DNA of 64,000 bases from Desulfitobacterium_A nosdiversum (GCF_049860565.1 NZ_CP172056.1:62001-126000); one strand, 5' to 3'. Positions 7,782 to 16,850 are shown, counted from the stretch's first letter. Made by a program: numbers and translations. The notes: generated by a model from the letters alone, not told the origin.

Positions 7782-9077
7782 ATGGCTCAAGAAGAGCAAT
7801 CCATGATCAGAAGACAGCAAGTTGAGCAGCAGATCTGTCCGGTGTGCGCAGGCCCATTGCACGATATGAAGGTGGAAGTTACACGAACCCTGAAACTTGT
7901 ACCGGCTCATTTTGAGGTCGAGGAACATCGCCGCTATGTCTATACCTGCCGCGAGTGTGAAAAGAATCAAGGAGAAAACGATAAAATTCCCTTTGTTCGT
8001 GCGGATATGCCCAACTTGCCGATTCCCGGAAGCTTTGCCACTCCGGAACTCATCGCAGGCATCATCAACAGTAAATATACCAAGGCCCTGCCCCTGACCC
8101 GGATTGAGAAAGAGTTTGATCGTATGGACAGCGTCCGGATCTCCCTGCAAAACATGAGTAATTGGGTCCTCCACTGTTCAGAAGAATATTTTTCAAGGAT
8201 CTATATCCATATGAGAAGTACGCTTCTAAGCAAAGATGTTTTGCACGCTGATGAGACTTGGACTCGCGTTGTGCAGCAGGATGGCAGAGATGCTAAGAAG
8301 AAATGCTATGTCTGGGTTTACTGCAGTGGAGAGCATGACGAGCCGATTATCTACTATGAATTCCATGAAAGCCGGGCATCGGAATCCGCTCAGGAGTTTC
8401 GCAAGGACTATACCGGATTTTTGCATACCGACGGCTATGAGGTCTACCATCGTCTGGGCCCAGGGATCACAGTAGTGGGCTGCCTCGCTCATATAAAGCG
8501 AAAATTTACGGATGCCATTAAGGCCTTGAGTCCGGAGGAGCAAAAGAAAACGTTCTGCTTCAAAGGGCAAGAATACTGCGACTACCTATTCCACATTGAA
8601 AAGAAATACAAGGATGCCGAACCAGAAGAACGGTATAACAAGCGTCTCACCCTTTTAAAACCGATGATGGATGCCTTTTTGGCGTGGCTTAAAGAGACCA
8701 AGCCCCTCGCGGTTCCTAAATCCCATGCCTATGAAGCCATAAATTATGCGCTGAACCAGTGGCCATATTTTAAAAACGTCCTTTTAGATGGTCGCTTGGA
8801 ACTCACCAATAATTTGATCGAGAGAAGTATCCGCCCCTTCACTCTGGGACGTAAGAACTGGGTTACCATGAAAACAGACCGAGGAGCAATTGATAGTTCC
8901 ATAGTATACAGCATCGTACAGACTGCCCTGGCCAATAACCTGAAAGTTTACGAATATCTGGTCTATTTATTGAAAGAGATGCCGAATACCGATTTCAGCC
9001 TATATCCGGAACGGATTGAGAAGTTTGTTCCTTGGTCCAAAGAGCTTCCGTCTATCTGTTACAAAACTAAAAGTTAA
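7782..9077 (+). CDS. IS66-family transposase (TnpC-like)
   Basis: DDE transposase of the IS66 family. Visible are a zinc-finger-like part (CPVCAGPLHD then YTCRECEK), the first catalytic region (VLHADETWTRVV), HTDGYEVYHRL, and the characteristic NNLIERSIRPFTLGRKNW near the C terminus. The ATG at 7782 follows AAGGAGG by about 7 bases. At 431 residues it is shorter than typical TnpC (about 500), lacking most of the N-terminal leucine-zipper region. No tnpA or tnpB accompany it, which matches the single-gene ISBst12 subgroup. The gene is uninterrupted. Confidence 0.9.
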   Translation: MAQEEQSMIRRQQVEQQICPVCAGPLHDMKVEVTRTLKLVPAHFEVEEHRRYVYTCRECEKNQGENDKIPFVRADMPNLPIPGSFATPELIAGIINSKYTKALPLTRIEKEFDRMDSVRISLQNMSNWVLHCSEEYFSRIYIHMRSTLLSKDVLHADETWTRVVQQDGRDAKKKCYVWVYCSGEHDEPIIYYEFHESRASESAQEFRKDYTGFLHTDGYEVYHRLGPGITVVGCLAHIKRKFTDAIKALSPEEQKKTFCFKGQEYCDYLFHIEKKYKDAEPEERYNKRLTLLKPMMDAFLAWLKETKPLAVPKSHAYEAINYALNQWPYFKNVLLDGRLELTNNLIERSIRPFTLGRKNWVTMKTDRGAIDSSIVYSIVQTALANNLKVYEYLVYLLKEMPNTDFSLYPERIEKFVPWSKELPSICYKTKS

Positions 9078-9163
9078 GAAATTCATGAGACCGTGTTGAA
9101 ACTTTAGTTTCTCACGGTCCCTTAAAAGGTTTCAGAATGAGGAAAGCTATACTGGCCGACCGT

Positions 9164-10750
9164 CTATCCCAAGACGGCAGCCAGTTTTCTCATGTTATGG
9201 GCAATACAATGTAATCCCCATTCCAGCTTGACCTTTTCTAATCCCTTGAGAATGAATCGTCGCACACCAAAATTGCCTTTGATATCTCCAAAGACACTTT
9301 CCACCTCTATAGGTCTTAAGCTACGCATTTTCAGCCCATATTCGCTGGTCAGATTAGCCCGTGCTTCTGCTTTTAGTTCATTGCCTTTAGGGTTAATGTA
9401 TATCTGCTTCTTGAAATTAGGATTATTGCCTTGCTTGATACAACGCTTGCGGTACGGACACTCTTGACAATCATCACTTTGATAGACTCGGATTGTACTT
9501 CGATAGCCCCTCTTGCTTTTCTGAGATTTTATGTACTTGAATCTTAGAACTTTACCAAACCCGCACGTGTATTCATCCTTCTGTTCATCATATAACCAAT
9601 TCTGAACCAGGGTCGGATCGGATTTCCACTTGGCTGTTGCTTCTTTATGAAAGGTATTGTATTTGACATAGTTCCCAAGGTTCTCTTGAGCCAGATATTC
9701 ATAATTCTCTTCGCTTCCATAACCGGCATCGGCAACGATGTTGGCCGGGAGCTTACCCCCTAGGTTTTTTTTCAACTCTTCTAGGTGCTCTTTCATGCAA
9801 CTGGTGTCACCTGCTGATTGATGGATGCTGTATCCTACGACAAATTGATTTTCTGTTCCTATCTGGACATTGTAACCTGGCTTCAGTTGCCCGTTTTTCA
9901 TGGCATCTTCTTTCATTCGCATGAAGGTTGCGTCTGTATCCGTTTTCGAGTAGCTGTTGCGCTCTGCCAGCAGTTCTTCTTGTTTTTCGTATTTCTTCAT
10001 TCGGGGTAAGTAATCTTTGAGCAAGAATCTTTTAACTTTAATGAGTTTCTTTTCCTTTGGGTTCGTGGACAGCCGTTCATCAATCCGTTTAACCGCTTCT
10101 TCTATCGCTTGGGAGCTAATCGGTTTCTCTTCTCCCAGTTCTTCCAGGTTTCGGTCCCCATACTCCTCATTTTCTTTCTGATTGGTCAACTCTGCAAACT
10201 CAAAGAGTTCTCGTCACTTTTCCTGCAGTTTTTCTTTGTAGCGCTTGGTTGATTTTCCCCAGACCCAGCTATATTTATTGGCATTGGCTTCGATTTTCGT
10301 TCCGTCTAAAAAGTAATTTTCCAGCTTGATATAGCCCTGTTTATGTAAAAGTTCAACAACTTCACTAAAAATCTCAACCAGCGCATCTTTCATTCGTTCT
10401 CCCCGGAAACTGTTAATCGTTTTAAAATCCGGGCTATTTCCTCCACACAACCACATATACATGATGTTTTCGCGGGCTGCCTTTTCTATGCGGCGGCTGG
10501 AAAAAATCTTATCGGTATAAGCATAGATGAGCAGTTTGGTCATCATAACGGGATGATAACTCGAACGCCCACCTCCGGGATATTTGGCTAAAAGTAGTTT
10601 CAGATCCATCTGATCGATGGCGGAATTGACGATTCGAACCATATGATTGGGAGGGATCAGACATTCCAGATCCATCGGTAAGCTAAGTTGATTCTGGTTA
10701 TATTCTTTGAAAATAACTTTGTCATGTACTTTCTTTCCCGGTTTTGACAA
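9164..10750 (-). pseudogene. IS1182-family transposase with an in-frame TGA
   Basis: The 528-codon frame runs continuously apart from one TGA at 10214-10216, between KEKLQEK and RELFEFAEL. Family features are clear: YPGGGRSSYHPVMMTKLLIY, DGTKIEANANKYSWVW, VADAGYGSEENYEYL, the cysteine motif ECPYRKRCIK, and VESVFGDIKGNFGVRRF. Both halves are otherwise full length, so this is a single nonsense change in an otherwise complete transposase. Reinitiation could yield two polypeptides but activity is doubtful. I do not read it as selenocysteine because the position is a variable linker. Confidence 0.85.
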
Positions 10751-10818
10751 GAAGAAAACATCTACCCCATCTCGTTCTTTCCTTGCCTTAATTATACCAT
10801 TTTTCTCCCCAATACGCG

Positions 10819-10857
10819 GAGAAACCGCCGAAATCTAATGATTTCTAGCGGTTTCTC
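10819..10857. repeat. Hairpin upstream of the IS1182 transposase gene
   Basis: Stem GAGAAACCGC/GCGGTTTCTC plus inner GAAATC/GATTTC with a 4-base loop. It lies between the element end and the transposase start, where such structures can block read-through transcription from outside. Confidence 0.6.
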
Positions 10858-10928
10858 TCGACTATGTTTTCACACAGCCCCTTTTTCTTTATTCAGGTGC
10901 TTAAGATTTGACAATTACATAATTGCTC

Positions 10929-11175
10929 TGTGAATAATCCGGGTGTAAATTACCACCCTGTCCGGACTTTCGTTCCAGTCGTTCTGGAGCCCAACAGATT
11001 CGATTGGGTCCAGTCGTCGATAAGTTACTCCAGGGTAGACTTGACATGGGGCCCCACATCGGACGCTTCAATGGGTCGAGGAATGAGGCTCCAATGATGG
11101 ATTCCTTTGGAGTAAGCCCCATCCCTTCGCTTTAGGGTAGAATCCCCGAGTGGAACTTTAGACCGTAATATTCAC
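10929..11175. repeat. Small repeat element, copy B (247 bp)
   Basis: Begins TGTGAATAATCCGGGTG and ends ACCGTAATATTCAC like copy A at 4697-4790. The outer 36 bp and last 20 bp match copy A, but the middle differs. The IS66 element inserted 2 bp outside its left end. No intact gene lies inside; a 73-codon open frame on the minus strand has no recognisable similarity. Confidence 0.55.
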
Positions 11176-11283
11176 TCTGTAGCTTATCCTATACGATTAG
11201 TAAATCTACACATATTAGAGAAACTGCATACAGCAGAAATCAAAAATCTAAAAGACATTGTAGCGCATACTATGAAAATTATA

Positions 11284-11436
11284 TTATCTAGTATTTTTAT
11301 TAATATATATATCTAAAGCTTGTATTGCTTTAAATGATACAATAATCGCTGATACATAAAATACAGCTTCTAATATTGTCGTAACATATCCTAAAGAACC
11401 AAAAGCCCCTATAATACCAATACCTACGTTCTCCAT
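11284..11436 (-). CDS. Small membrane protein (50 aa)
   Basis: MENVGIGIIGAFGSLGYVTT begins the protein, followed by ILEAVFYVSAIIVSFKAIQA and a polar tail ending INKNTR. The hydrophobic stretch of about 30 residues would span the membrane once or twice. GGGAG lies 8 bases before the ATG. It sits upstream of nothing obvious and downstream of a lipoprotein gene on the same strand. The function is unknown. Confidence 0.5.
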   Translation of the reverse strand: MENVGIGIIGAFGSLGYVTTILEAVFYVSAIIVSFKAIQALDIYINKNTR

Positions 11437-11492
11437 ATTAACAGCTCCCTTATTTGTAATTAGTTTTGATGATTTAATTACATCGCCGTAGA

Positions 11493-12086
11493 TTACGGAT
11501 GCACAACATAAGATATTATATCATACGAATAATAGTTCCTCCAGTAATTACCATGTTCATAGCTAAAGATAGATTTTTCTCGTTTTATAATAAAAATTGG
11601 CAAAAAATTAGCATTAGCAGGCTCTAAGATAATCATTTCAGGTATATCCATTTTCACTTCATATACGACTATAGCTGATCGTTTAAATTCCCCCAAAGTC
11701 GCAAAATCATTGATAAATGATGTCTTAATATTTTCATTTACTAATTGAATTTTAGGTTGTTTTAGATTCTTATCGACTGCTACTTCAATGACTTTAATTA
11801 GGTAACCATTTCCTTTTGATGATGATGCGGCCGCACTAAGATCTTGTTGAAACCAAATCTTTGTTAATTCATATGTCATTTCTTCTTTTGAGGAAACAGG
11901 ATAGGCCGTAGCAAGAGGGGTACCATTCCATGATGTAGCTCCATCGAAACTTTGTATATACATCCCCGTTTTTAAACTTGGTTCAAGTGCATTATCAAGA
12001 TATGCATTGCCAGCATTGCCACATCCCGATAGAAGTGTTGTTAAAATAAGCACTAAGATGGAAACTGAAAATAGTTTTTTACACAC
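11493..12086 (-). CDS. Putative lipoprotein
   Basis: 197 residues with a lipoprotein signal: KKLFSVSILVLILTTLLSGC, where the Cys after LLSG would be lipidated and anchor the protein to the outer face of the membrane. The mature part has no recognised domain. The reading begins at a GTG (12086) that overlaps poor ribosome binding sequence; the DNA just upstream belongs to a methyltransferase relic in another frame. It seems the native start region was lost at a recombination junction and the second codon Cys is an artefact of the fusion. Expression is therefore uncertain. Confidence 0.55.
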   Translation of the reverse strand: MCKKLFSVSILVLILTTLLSGCGNAGNAYLDNALEPSLKTGMYIQSFDGATSWNGTPLATAYPVSSKEEMTYELTKIWFQQDLSAAASSSKGNGYLIKVIEVAVDKNLKQPKIQLVNENIKTSFINDFATLGEFKRSAIVVYEVKMDIPEMIILEPANANFLPIFIIKREKSIFSYEHGNYWRNYYSYDIISYVVHP

Positions 12087-12418
12087 CTTCTGTGATCAAT
12101 CATCGCTTCGGAAAAACGCCATGACCCTGACCAAAGGTATTTAAATGACTTCTCCCCTGCTATCCATCGCCTTCCCATTGCTTCGGCAGTCTGGACCGTG
12201 GTTCAAGAGCCGGCCATTAGATCACATACAATATCGTCTTTTTCCGTTAACAACGATATAAACCACTGAGGAAGTTCTAACAGCATCCGAGCTGGATGGG
12301 GACTTACCCCATGATTTCTACATGCAGCAAGATATTCCCTGTCAGTCGATCGGATTTTCCATGATGTGAAAAATAGTTTGGTATCCTGTATGATATTCAA
12401 TTTGTCCAAAGAAGACAA
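12087..12418 (-). pseudogene. DNA methyltransferase C-terminal relic
   Basis: Fragment of an N4/N6 DNA methyltransferase in which motifs X and I come last. NHGVSPHPARMLLELPQWFI is followed by DLMAGS, then a TGA where Gly is expected, then TTVQTAEAMGRRWIAGEK in the same frame. The normal motif is F-A-G-S-G/N-T-T. The catalytic motif IV and the target recognition region are absent. The relic ends against the lipoprotein gene and close to IS4 copy 2. Confidence 0.7.
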
Positions 12419-12462
12419 TCAATGTGATTTTTAATATTTTATTTGAAGTATTATATTATATA

Positions 12463-13974
12463 CTCAACTTTCGCACCGCGAAATCATGCTGTAACCCAGG
12501 CCATAACTGGGTTGGAACAAAATAATATTGTACATTGACAGAAAAACACCTTTCGAATTGGTAAAATGGAAGTGACCAAACCACCATCAATCCAAAACAG
12601 AAAGGTGCGTACTTCAATGTTACAACACAACTCTCTGCCTGAACAGCATCAAAATCAACTTTCTTTCGTTTTTTCTACTCTCAAGATTGGTCAAATTTTG
12701 CGAAAAGCTGGAATCCGCAAGACTTATGGGATTTCGAGCCTTGCTGTATTCCAGATCATCTTTCAGTTAGTCTTCCAAGGTCGAAATCTTTTTCGACTGC
12801 TAGAAAGTAATCGGGGTGAGTCCCTTCCAGGTAAAGATGTTATCTATCGATTTCTCAATGAATCCAGCTATAACTGGAGGCGTTTCTATCAACTCTTGAG
12901 CCTCAAGGTTGTTGCGCGGTTTGAAAGCCTCACCTCCTCACATCGTATCCGCGTTTTTATCGTCGACGATTCTGTCATGTGCCGAGAACGCAGCAGAAAG
13001 GTTGAACTTTTAGCCCGTATTTATGATCATGTCTCAGGCCGCTTTATTCGCGGATATAACATGTTAACGCTGGGCTGGTCCGATGGCTATAGCTTTGCGC
13101 CCCTCGATTTTACCTTGATGAGTTCAGCCAAGGCCAAAAACCGTCTTTGTGAAATGCGGGAAGACTTGGACAAACGCACGACAGGCTACAAACGACGTGT
13201 GGAATCCATGAGCCACAAACCGGACGCTGTCGTACAAATGCTTGAACGCTCTCTAAAGGCTGGCTTCTCAGCGGATTACGTCCTCATGGATAGTTGGTTT
13301 ACTCATGCACCACTGCTTCAAATGCTCATGGATAAGGGACTTTTACGTCATTGGAATGGTCAAGGAACTCAAACAACGTTATATTCTTGAGGAACAGTCC
13401 TTAAGTTTGCGTGAGCTGTATGCCAAAGTCCCTAAAAACGCGAAAGCAGAAATTCTAGGTTCAGTTCGCGTTCAAACGCCTAATGGTTTACCCCTTAAAA
13501 TTGTCTTCGTCCAGAATCGCAATAATCGGAGAGAATGGTTGGCTATTCTAACAACAGATCTGGCTTTAGATAATGCTGAAATCGTGAGGATTTACGGTAT
13601 GCGTTGGAGTATTGAGACCTTTTTCAAAATGGCTAAGTCTCACTTGAAATTGGGCACTGAATTCCAAGGACGGTCCTTCGACATGATGATCAGCCATACA
13701 ACCATTGTCTTTTCCCGTTATCTCATCCTAGAATGGGAACGACGAGAGAACAATGATGAACGCTCCCTTGGAGGATTATTCTATCTTTTCGCCGATGAAG
13801 TCATAGACTTAAACTTAAAAACGGCATTACGTCAGTTAATGGCCTTTGTTCTCGACCTTTTAACCAATAAATCAGAGAGCAAAGAATCTTTACTTAGTCA
13901 ATTACAGAAATGGATGAGCGAATTGCCCAGTTATATCAAGGCTTTATTCGCACAACCGGGGTGCGAAAGTTGAG
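12463..13974 (+). mobile_element. IS4-family insertion sequence, copy 2
   Basis: 1512 bp, same 15-bp terminal inverted repeats and orientation as copy 1. It carries one extra base, causing a frameshift in its transposase gene. It forms the right boundary of the island. Confidence 0.92.
12617..13973 (+). pseudogene. IS4-family transposase, frameshifted copy
   Basis: Identical to the copy 1 transposase until about 13341-13344, where GACTTCACG has become GACTTTTACG (C replaced by TT). The frame then runs out after about 20 wrong residues. The downstream part, including the Y-R-E-K catalytic segment, continues in another frame to 13973. The only other difference from copy 1 is a silent C to T. 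The change is either a young mutation or a sequencing error in a T run. Confidence 0.9.
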
Positions 13975-13978
13975 AACG

Positions 13979-15151
13979 TTATTTTAGGACTATAGAAAGA
14001 TTTGCAAAAACTTCAGAGCTGAGTTTGTGTTCCTTCACCATCCCCTGAATGATATTCATGACTTGGGATTCAGGAAGAGGTTTTCGATACGGGCGTTCCT
14101 CCGTTAGTGCCTGATAAATATCACTTACAGCAATAATCCGTTCAGGCAGACATAATCGCTCTTCTCGTATTCCTTCCGGATAGCCTTTCCCATCCAAAGT
14201 CTCATGATGATTTCCTGCCCAATCGCGAATCGTTTCTAAGCCTTTAATCCTTGACAATATCAGCTTTGTATAATATGGATGGCTTTTTATCCGTTGGTAC
14301 TCAATGAGTGTCAACTTCCCTGGTTTATCCAAAATACTATTCGGGATCGTTAACTTGCCAAGATCATGCAATAAAGCGCTGATTTTAAGCTTTTGCAGCG
14401 TTTCCTTATCGAGCTTAAAATGCTCCCCTAAGCGTATTGCCACTGACGTAACCCCTTGAGAATGCTCATAGGTAAAGGGCGATTTATTATCAATAATTTT
14501 TGCAAAAATCTTTGCGATTTGCTCAAAATATTTTGAATCAATTTCTAAATTTATTGTTGGGCGTATTGCTCGAAGTATCTCAGACAAGTATGGCGAACTA
14601 TACTCCAGCCAAAAAATCTCATTGCTCTGAACAGCGAAAAAAGCTGCAACGAGCTGAGGATTAAAATGAACACCTGACCTTTTGTTAAGTTTGTTTCTAA
14701 TCTCTGAACGATCATTGTAAATTGAACCGAATTCCTGAAATACAACATCCAATTGGTCAGCTAAAAAGATAATTTGAGATCCAACTGGAATTGAAGCGCC
14801 TTCGCATTCAAAAGGACCGCTTCCATCCCAATTCGCATGATGCCATCGGATATATTCCGAGACTTTTTTGGGGAAAGGCAAAGAAGCGATCATTTGAGCT
14901 CCAACCTGACAATGAGCAACTACTAGGGATACATCCTGATGCGAATCCGCTATGGAGGTCGTCATCCCGATATCATGCAAAAGGCTGGCTACAAAAATAT
15001 CTTGGAGTTCCTCTTCAGACAGCTTTAATTCCTTAGCAATTTTTAAAGCAATAAAAGCTGTCCGCTGTGCATGTTCGAAGGTTTTATTTTCCGCAACATC
15101 CAAGGCTAATGAAAGACCCTCAAGCAATTCGTTAGCGTTAATAATACTCAC
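13979..15151 (-). CDS. Tandem HD / HD-GYP domain protein, probable c-di-GMP phosphodiesterase
   Basis: 390 residues with two HD-type domains and no membrane segment. The first (about 20-170) has HDIG and a variant HHANWDGSGP. The second (about 225-385) has the full active set: YEHSQGVTSVA, HDLGK, HHETLDGKGYP and the GYP-type loop, expected to bind a di-metal centre and hydrolyse c-di-GMP. GTG at 15151 follows GGAGG by 6 bases. The stop codon lies in the 7-bp duplication created by the mobile island. Before that insertion the chemoreceptor gene would have been its next downstream neighbour, which hints at a shared role in motility control. That link is inference. Confidence 0.88.
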   Translation of the reverse strand: MSIINANELLEGLSLALDVAENKTFEHAQRTAFIALKIAKELKLSEEELQDIFVASLLHDIGMTTSIADSHQDVSLVVAHCQVGAQMIASLPFPKKVSEYIRWHHANWDGSGPFECEGASIPVGSQIIFLADQLDVVFQEFGSIYNDRSEIRNKLNKRSGVHFNPQLVAAFFAVQSNEIFWLEYSSPYLSEILRAIRPTINLEIDSKYFEQIAKIFAKIIDNKSPFTYEHSQGVTSVAIRLGEHFKLDKETLQKLKISALLHDLGKLTIPNSILDKPGKLTLIEYQRIKSHPYYTKLILSRIKGLETIRDWAGNHHETLDGKGYPEGIREERLCLPERIIAVSDIYQALTEERPYRKPLPESQVMNIIQGMVKEHKLSSEVFANLSIVLK

Positions 15152-15328
15152 TCATTACCTCCGTAAAATAAGAAAAAATAAACTTACTAAAATTAAGCAA
15201 GTTTATTTTATAAAATATAGTTCTTTTCGTCTATATCAATAATACACAACTTTTATTTTGTTTAGCACTTAGTTTGTAAGACTTATTTTTCTTGTCAATC
15301 GAATTTTCCTTGGGAAAATAAAATCTTA

Positions 15329-16417
15329 TTATTTACTGATATCCAGCATCCGGTTTAAGGCACTTATCGCTTCAGCGGTAATCTTCTCTTCTACTTTAAT
15401 CTGATTCACAATTTTGCCTTTAAGGATATTTTCAAGAGTCCATAGAAGGTGGGGCTGGCTGATTCGATTCATCATTACACACATGCAGACGTTCTCATTG
15501 AGACTGATAATCGTCTTATCCGGATTTTCTTGAGCAAGCCGATGAACCAAATTAATCTCCGTTCCAATCGCCCAGACGCTTCCCGCTGGTGATCCTGTAA
15601 CTTGGCGAATGATAAAATCCGTTGAACCGCTTAGATCGGCTCTCTCAACCACATCATGACTGCATTCCGGGTGGACAATCACTTTGACATCGGGGTATTT
15701 TTCCCGAACCTCATCCACTTGTTGAGGCTCGAACCTTTGATGCACTGTACAAAAACCATCCCAGAGAATTAAACGCGGAGCTGTTTCAGGAAGTTTAACC
15801 TCCCCCGGGTTCTTCCGATTCCAAAGAAGAATATCCTGTTCGCCAAGTCCCCACTCCAAACCGGTATTTCGTCCAAGATGCTCATCCGGCATGAAAAGAA
15901 TGGACTTTCCTTCTCCTAAGAGCTTTTTAAAAATCTTTAGAGCGTTGGAGGAAGTACAGGTCATTCCATTGTTTCGCCCGCAAAACGCTTTTACCTCAGC
16001 ATCCGAATTAACATATGTGACAGGAATGATTTCTTGATTATACTTGGCCTTGAGTAGCTTCCAACATTCTTCAACCTCTTCAATTTCTGCCATATCAGCC
16101 ATCGGGCAGCCTGCACCTAAGTCCGGCAGAATTACTTTTTGCTTGGAGGCAGTTAACATATCCGCGGTCTCTGCCATAAAGTGGACTCCGCAAAAAACAA
16201 TATATTCTGCTTCTTTTTCTTGAGCTGCAAGCTGTGCGAGTTTAAGAGAATCACCCCGGTAATCAGCATGCTGGATAACCTCATCCCGCTGGTAATGATG
16301 CCCGAGAATAACGAGTTTGGGTCCAAGTTTTGCTTTAATGGCTCGGATCCGTTCATCGCGTTCTTGCTCACTCATTAAGATATATTCATCCGGTATCCGT
16401 TGCTGGCTTTTAAACAT
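15329..16417 (-). CDS. nadA: Quinolinate synthase
   Basis: Condenses iminoaspartate with dihydroxyacetone phosphate to quinolinate in de novo NAD synthesis, using an oxygen-sensitive 4Fe-4S cluster. It matches the family by VILGHHYQRDEVIQHADYRG, CGVHFMAETADML, MTCTSSNALKI, HPECSHDVV and ENVCMCVMMNRIS, the cysteines being the cluster ligands. At 362 residues it is a long-type NadA. ATG at 16417 follows GGAG at 8 bases. It is the last gene of the nadB-nadC-nadA series but is separated from nadC by a 516-bp structured block, so it may have its own expression level. Confidence 0.95.
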   Translation of the reverse strand: MFKSQQRIPDEYILMSEQERDERIRAIKAKLGPKLVILGHHYQRDEVIQHADYRGDSLKLAQLAAQEKEAEYIVFCGVHFMAETADMLTASKQKVILPDLGAGCPMADMAEIEEVEECWKLLKAKYNQEIIPVTYVNSDAEVKAFCGRNNGMTCTSSNALKIFKKLLGEGKSILFMPDEHLGRNTGLEWGLGEQDILLWNRKNPGEVKLPETAPRLILWDGFCTVHQRFEPQQVDEVREKYPDVKVIVHPECSHDVVERADLSGSTDFIIRQVTGSPAGSVWAIGTEINLVHRLAQENPDKTIISLNENVCMCVMMNRISQPHLLWTLENILKGKIVNQIKVEEKITAEAISALNRMLDISK

Positions 16418-16467
16418 CTCTTAATCTCCTCTTAAGTTTAGTATTCAATAAAGAACATCTAGGTCAT

Positions 16468-16644
16468 GTAGCTTCTCGCACTTCCGCTCACTCAGCGCTC
16501 CAGGGCTTGCACACTTGCTTCCGTGGGAGCTCTGCCAAACCTCAGGGTAATACCTGAAGTTAACCACTGGCGTCGCTGCCCCACGGAAGCATCGTGTGCT
16601 TAACGCCCCTCCGCGAAATCGTTCACGTTTGTGCAAGAAGCTAC
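16468..16644. ncRNA. Nested inverted-repeat block, candidate structured RNA or dispersed repeat
   Basis: An outer stem GTAGCTTCTCGCAC (16468-16481) pairs with GTGCAAGAAGCTAC (16631-16644) with one wobble. Inside, TGCTTCCGTGGG (16516-16527) pairs with CCCACGGAAGCA (16580-16591). The apex at 16538-16561 is a hairpin AACCTCAGG/CCTGAAGTT with a 6-base loop. Three nested helices in the right register suggest a folded RNA or a mobile repeat. It is more GC-rich than the flanking genes. No known family is recognised, so the RNA type is a hypothesis. Confidence 0.45.
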
Positions 16645-16850
16645 GCTAATAGGTCTTTTTAGATTACAGTTAAATTCTACTGAGACAGGCAAAACGATTT
16701 TGCAAAGCGAAGAATTAAAGCAAAGGGGCGTTAGTGAACGCAGGCAGCAGAGCGTGAAGCCGAGCTGTGGACTTGTCCATGGATGGACTGATGCCGCGGG
16801 CACATGGATGTGCAAGGAGCGGCGTATCATATTGTATTACCCTGAGGTTT
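16537..16850. repeat. Long inverted repeat spanning the nadC-nadA gap
   Basis: AAACCTCAGGGTAATAC at 16537-16553 recurs as its exact complement at 16834-16850 (17 bp). A shorter pair, TAACGCCCC and GGGGCGTTA, also lies within the block. Small hairpins occur at 16689-16703 (GCAAAA/TTTTGC) and near 16902-16915. None of the open frames across the block is plausible as a gene. Together with 16468-16644 this accounts for most of the 516 bp between nadA and nadC. Confidence 0.65.

Larger units (their letters stand above)
9087..10881 (-). mobile_element. IS1182-family element nested in the IS66 element
   Basis: Contains one IS1182-type transposase gene (broken by a stop) and an upstream hairpin. The right end reads GGGGCTGTGTGAAAAC inward from 10881; a partly matching sequence (GAGACCGTGTTGAAAC) starts at 9087. 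Because the repeats match imperfectly and no clean target duplication is seen, the ends are approximate. Confidence 0.65.
7699..10918. mobile_element. IS66-family element (ISBst12-like) split by a nested IS1182
   Basis: Terminal inverted repeats GTAATTGTCAAA at 7699-7710 and TTTGACAATTAC at 10907-10918, flanked by the 8-bp direct repeat ATAATTGC at 7691-7698 and 10919-10926. IS66 elements begin GTAA and duplicate 8 bp. Only a TnpC-type gene is present, as in the ISBst12 subgroup. The 3' part of the element is interrupted by an IS1182-family element, so the IS66 element without it would be about 1.4 kb. Confidence 0.8.
2866..13974. mobile_element. 11.1-kb island bounded by two direct IS4-family copies
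   Basis: The outer left flank ends in AACGTTA (2859-2865) and the outer right flank starts with AACGTTA (13975-13981), while the inner flanks of the two IS copies do not match each other. That is the pattern of a composite transposon insertion, or of a circular IS-carrying unit that recombined into one resident IS. The right-hand copy of the duplicated 7-mer contains the stop codon of the HD-GYP gene, so that gene stays intact. Without the island, the HD-GYP gene and the chemoreceptor promoter would be about 50 bp apart on the same strand. Confidence 0.7.

Noticed and set aside
7776..8570. Long minus-strand open frames inside the IS66 transposase gene
   Set aside because: They are antisense shadows of a well-supported transposase gene.
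10214..10216. In-frame TGA in the IS1182 transposase as a selenocysteine codon
   Set aside because: The position is a variable linker, no Cys-rich motif or hairpin context is present, and transposon genes in this island show other decay. A nonsense mutation is simpler.
12203..12205. In-frame TGA in the methyltransferase fragment as selenocysteine
   Set aside because: It replaces the small residue (Gly or Asn) of the conserved motif I and the gene is truncated on both sides, so it is a relic.
4377..12462. Island as a prophage
   Set aside because: Only a broken recombinase is present; no phage structural, lysis or replication genes occur between the IS copies.
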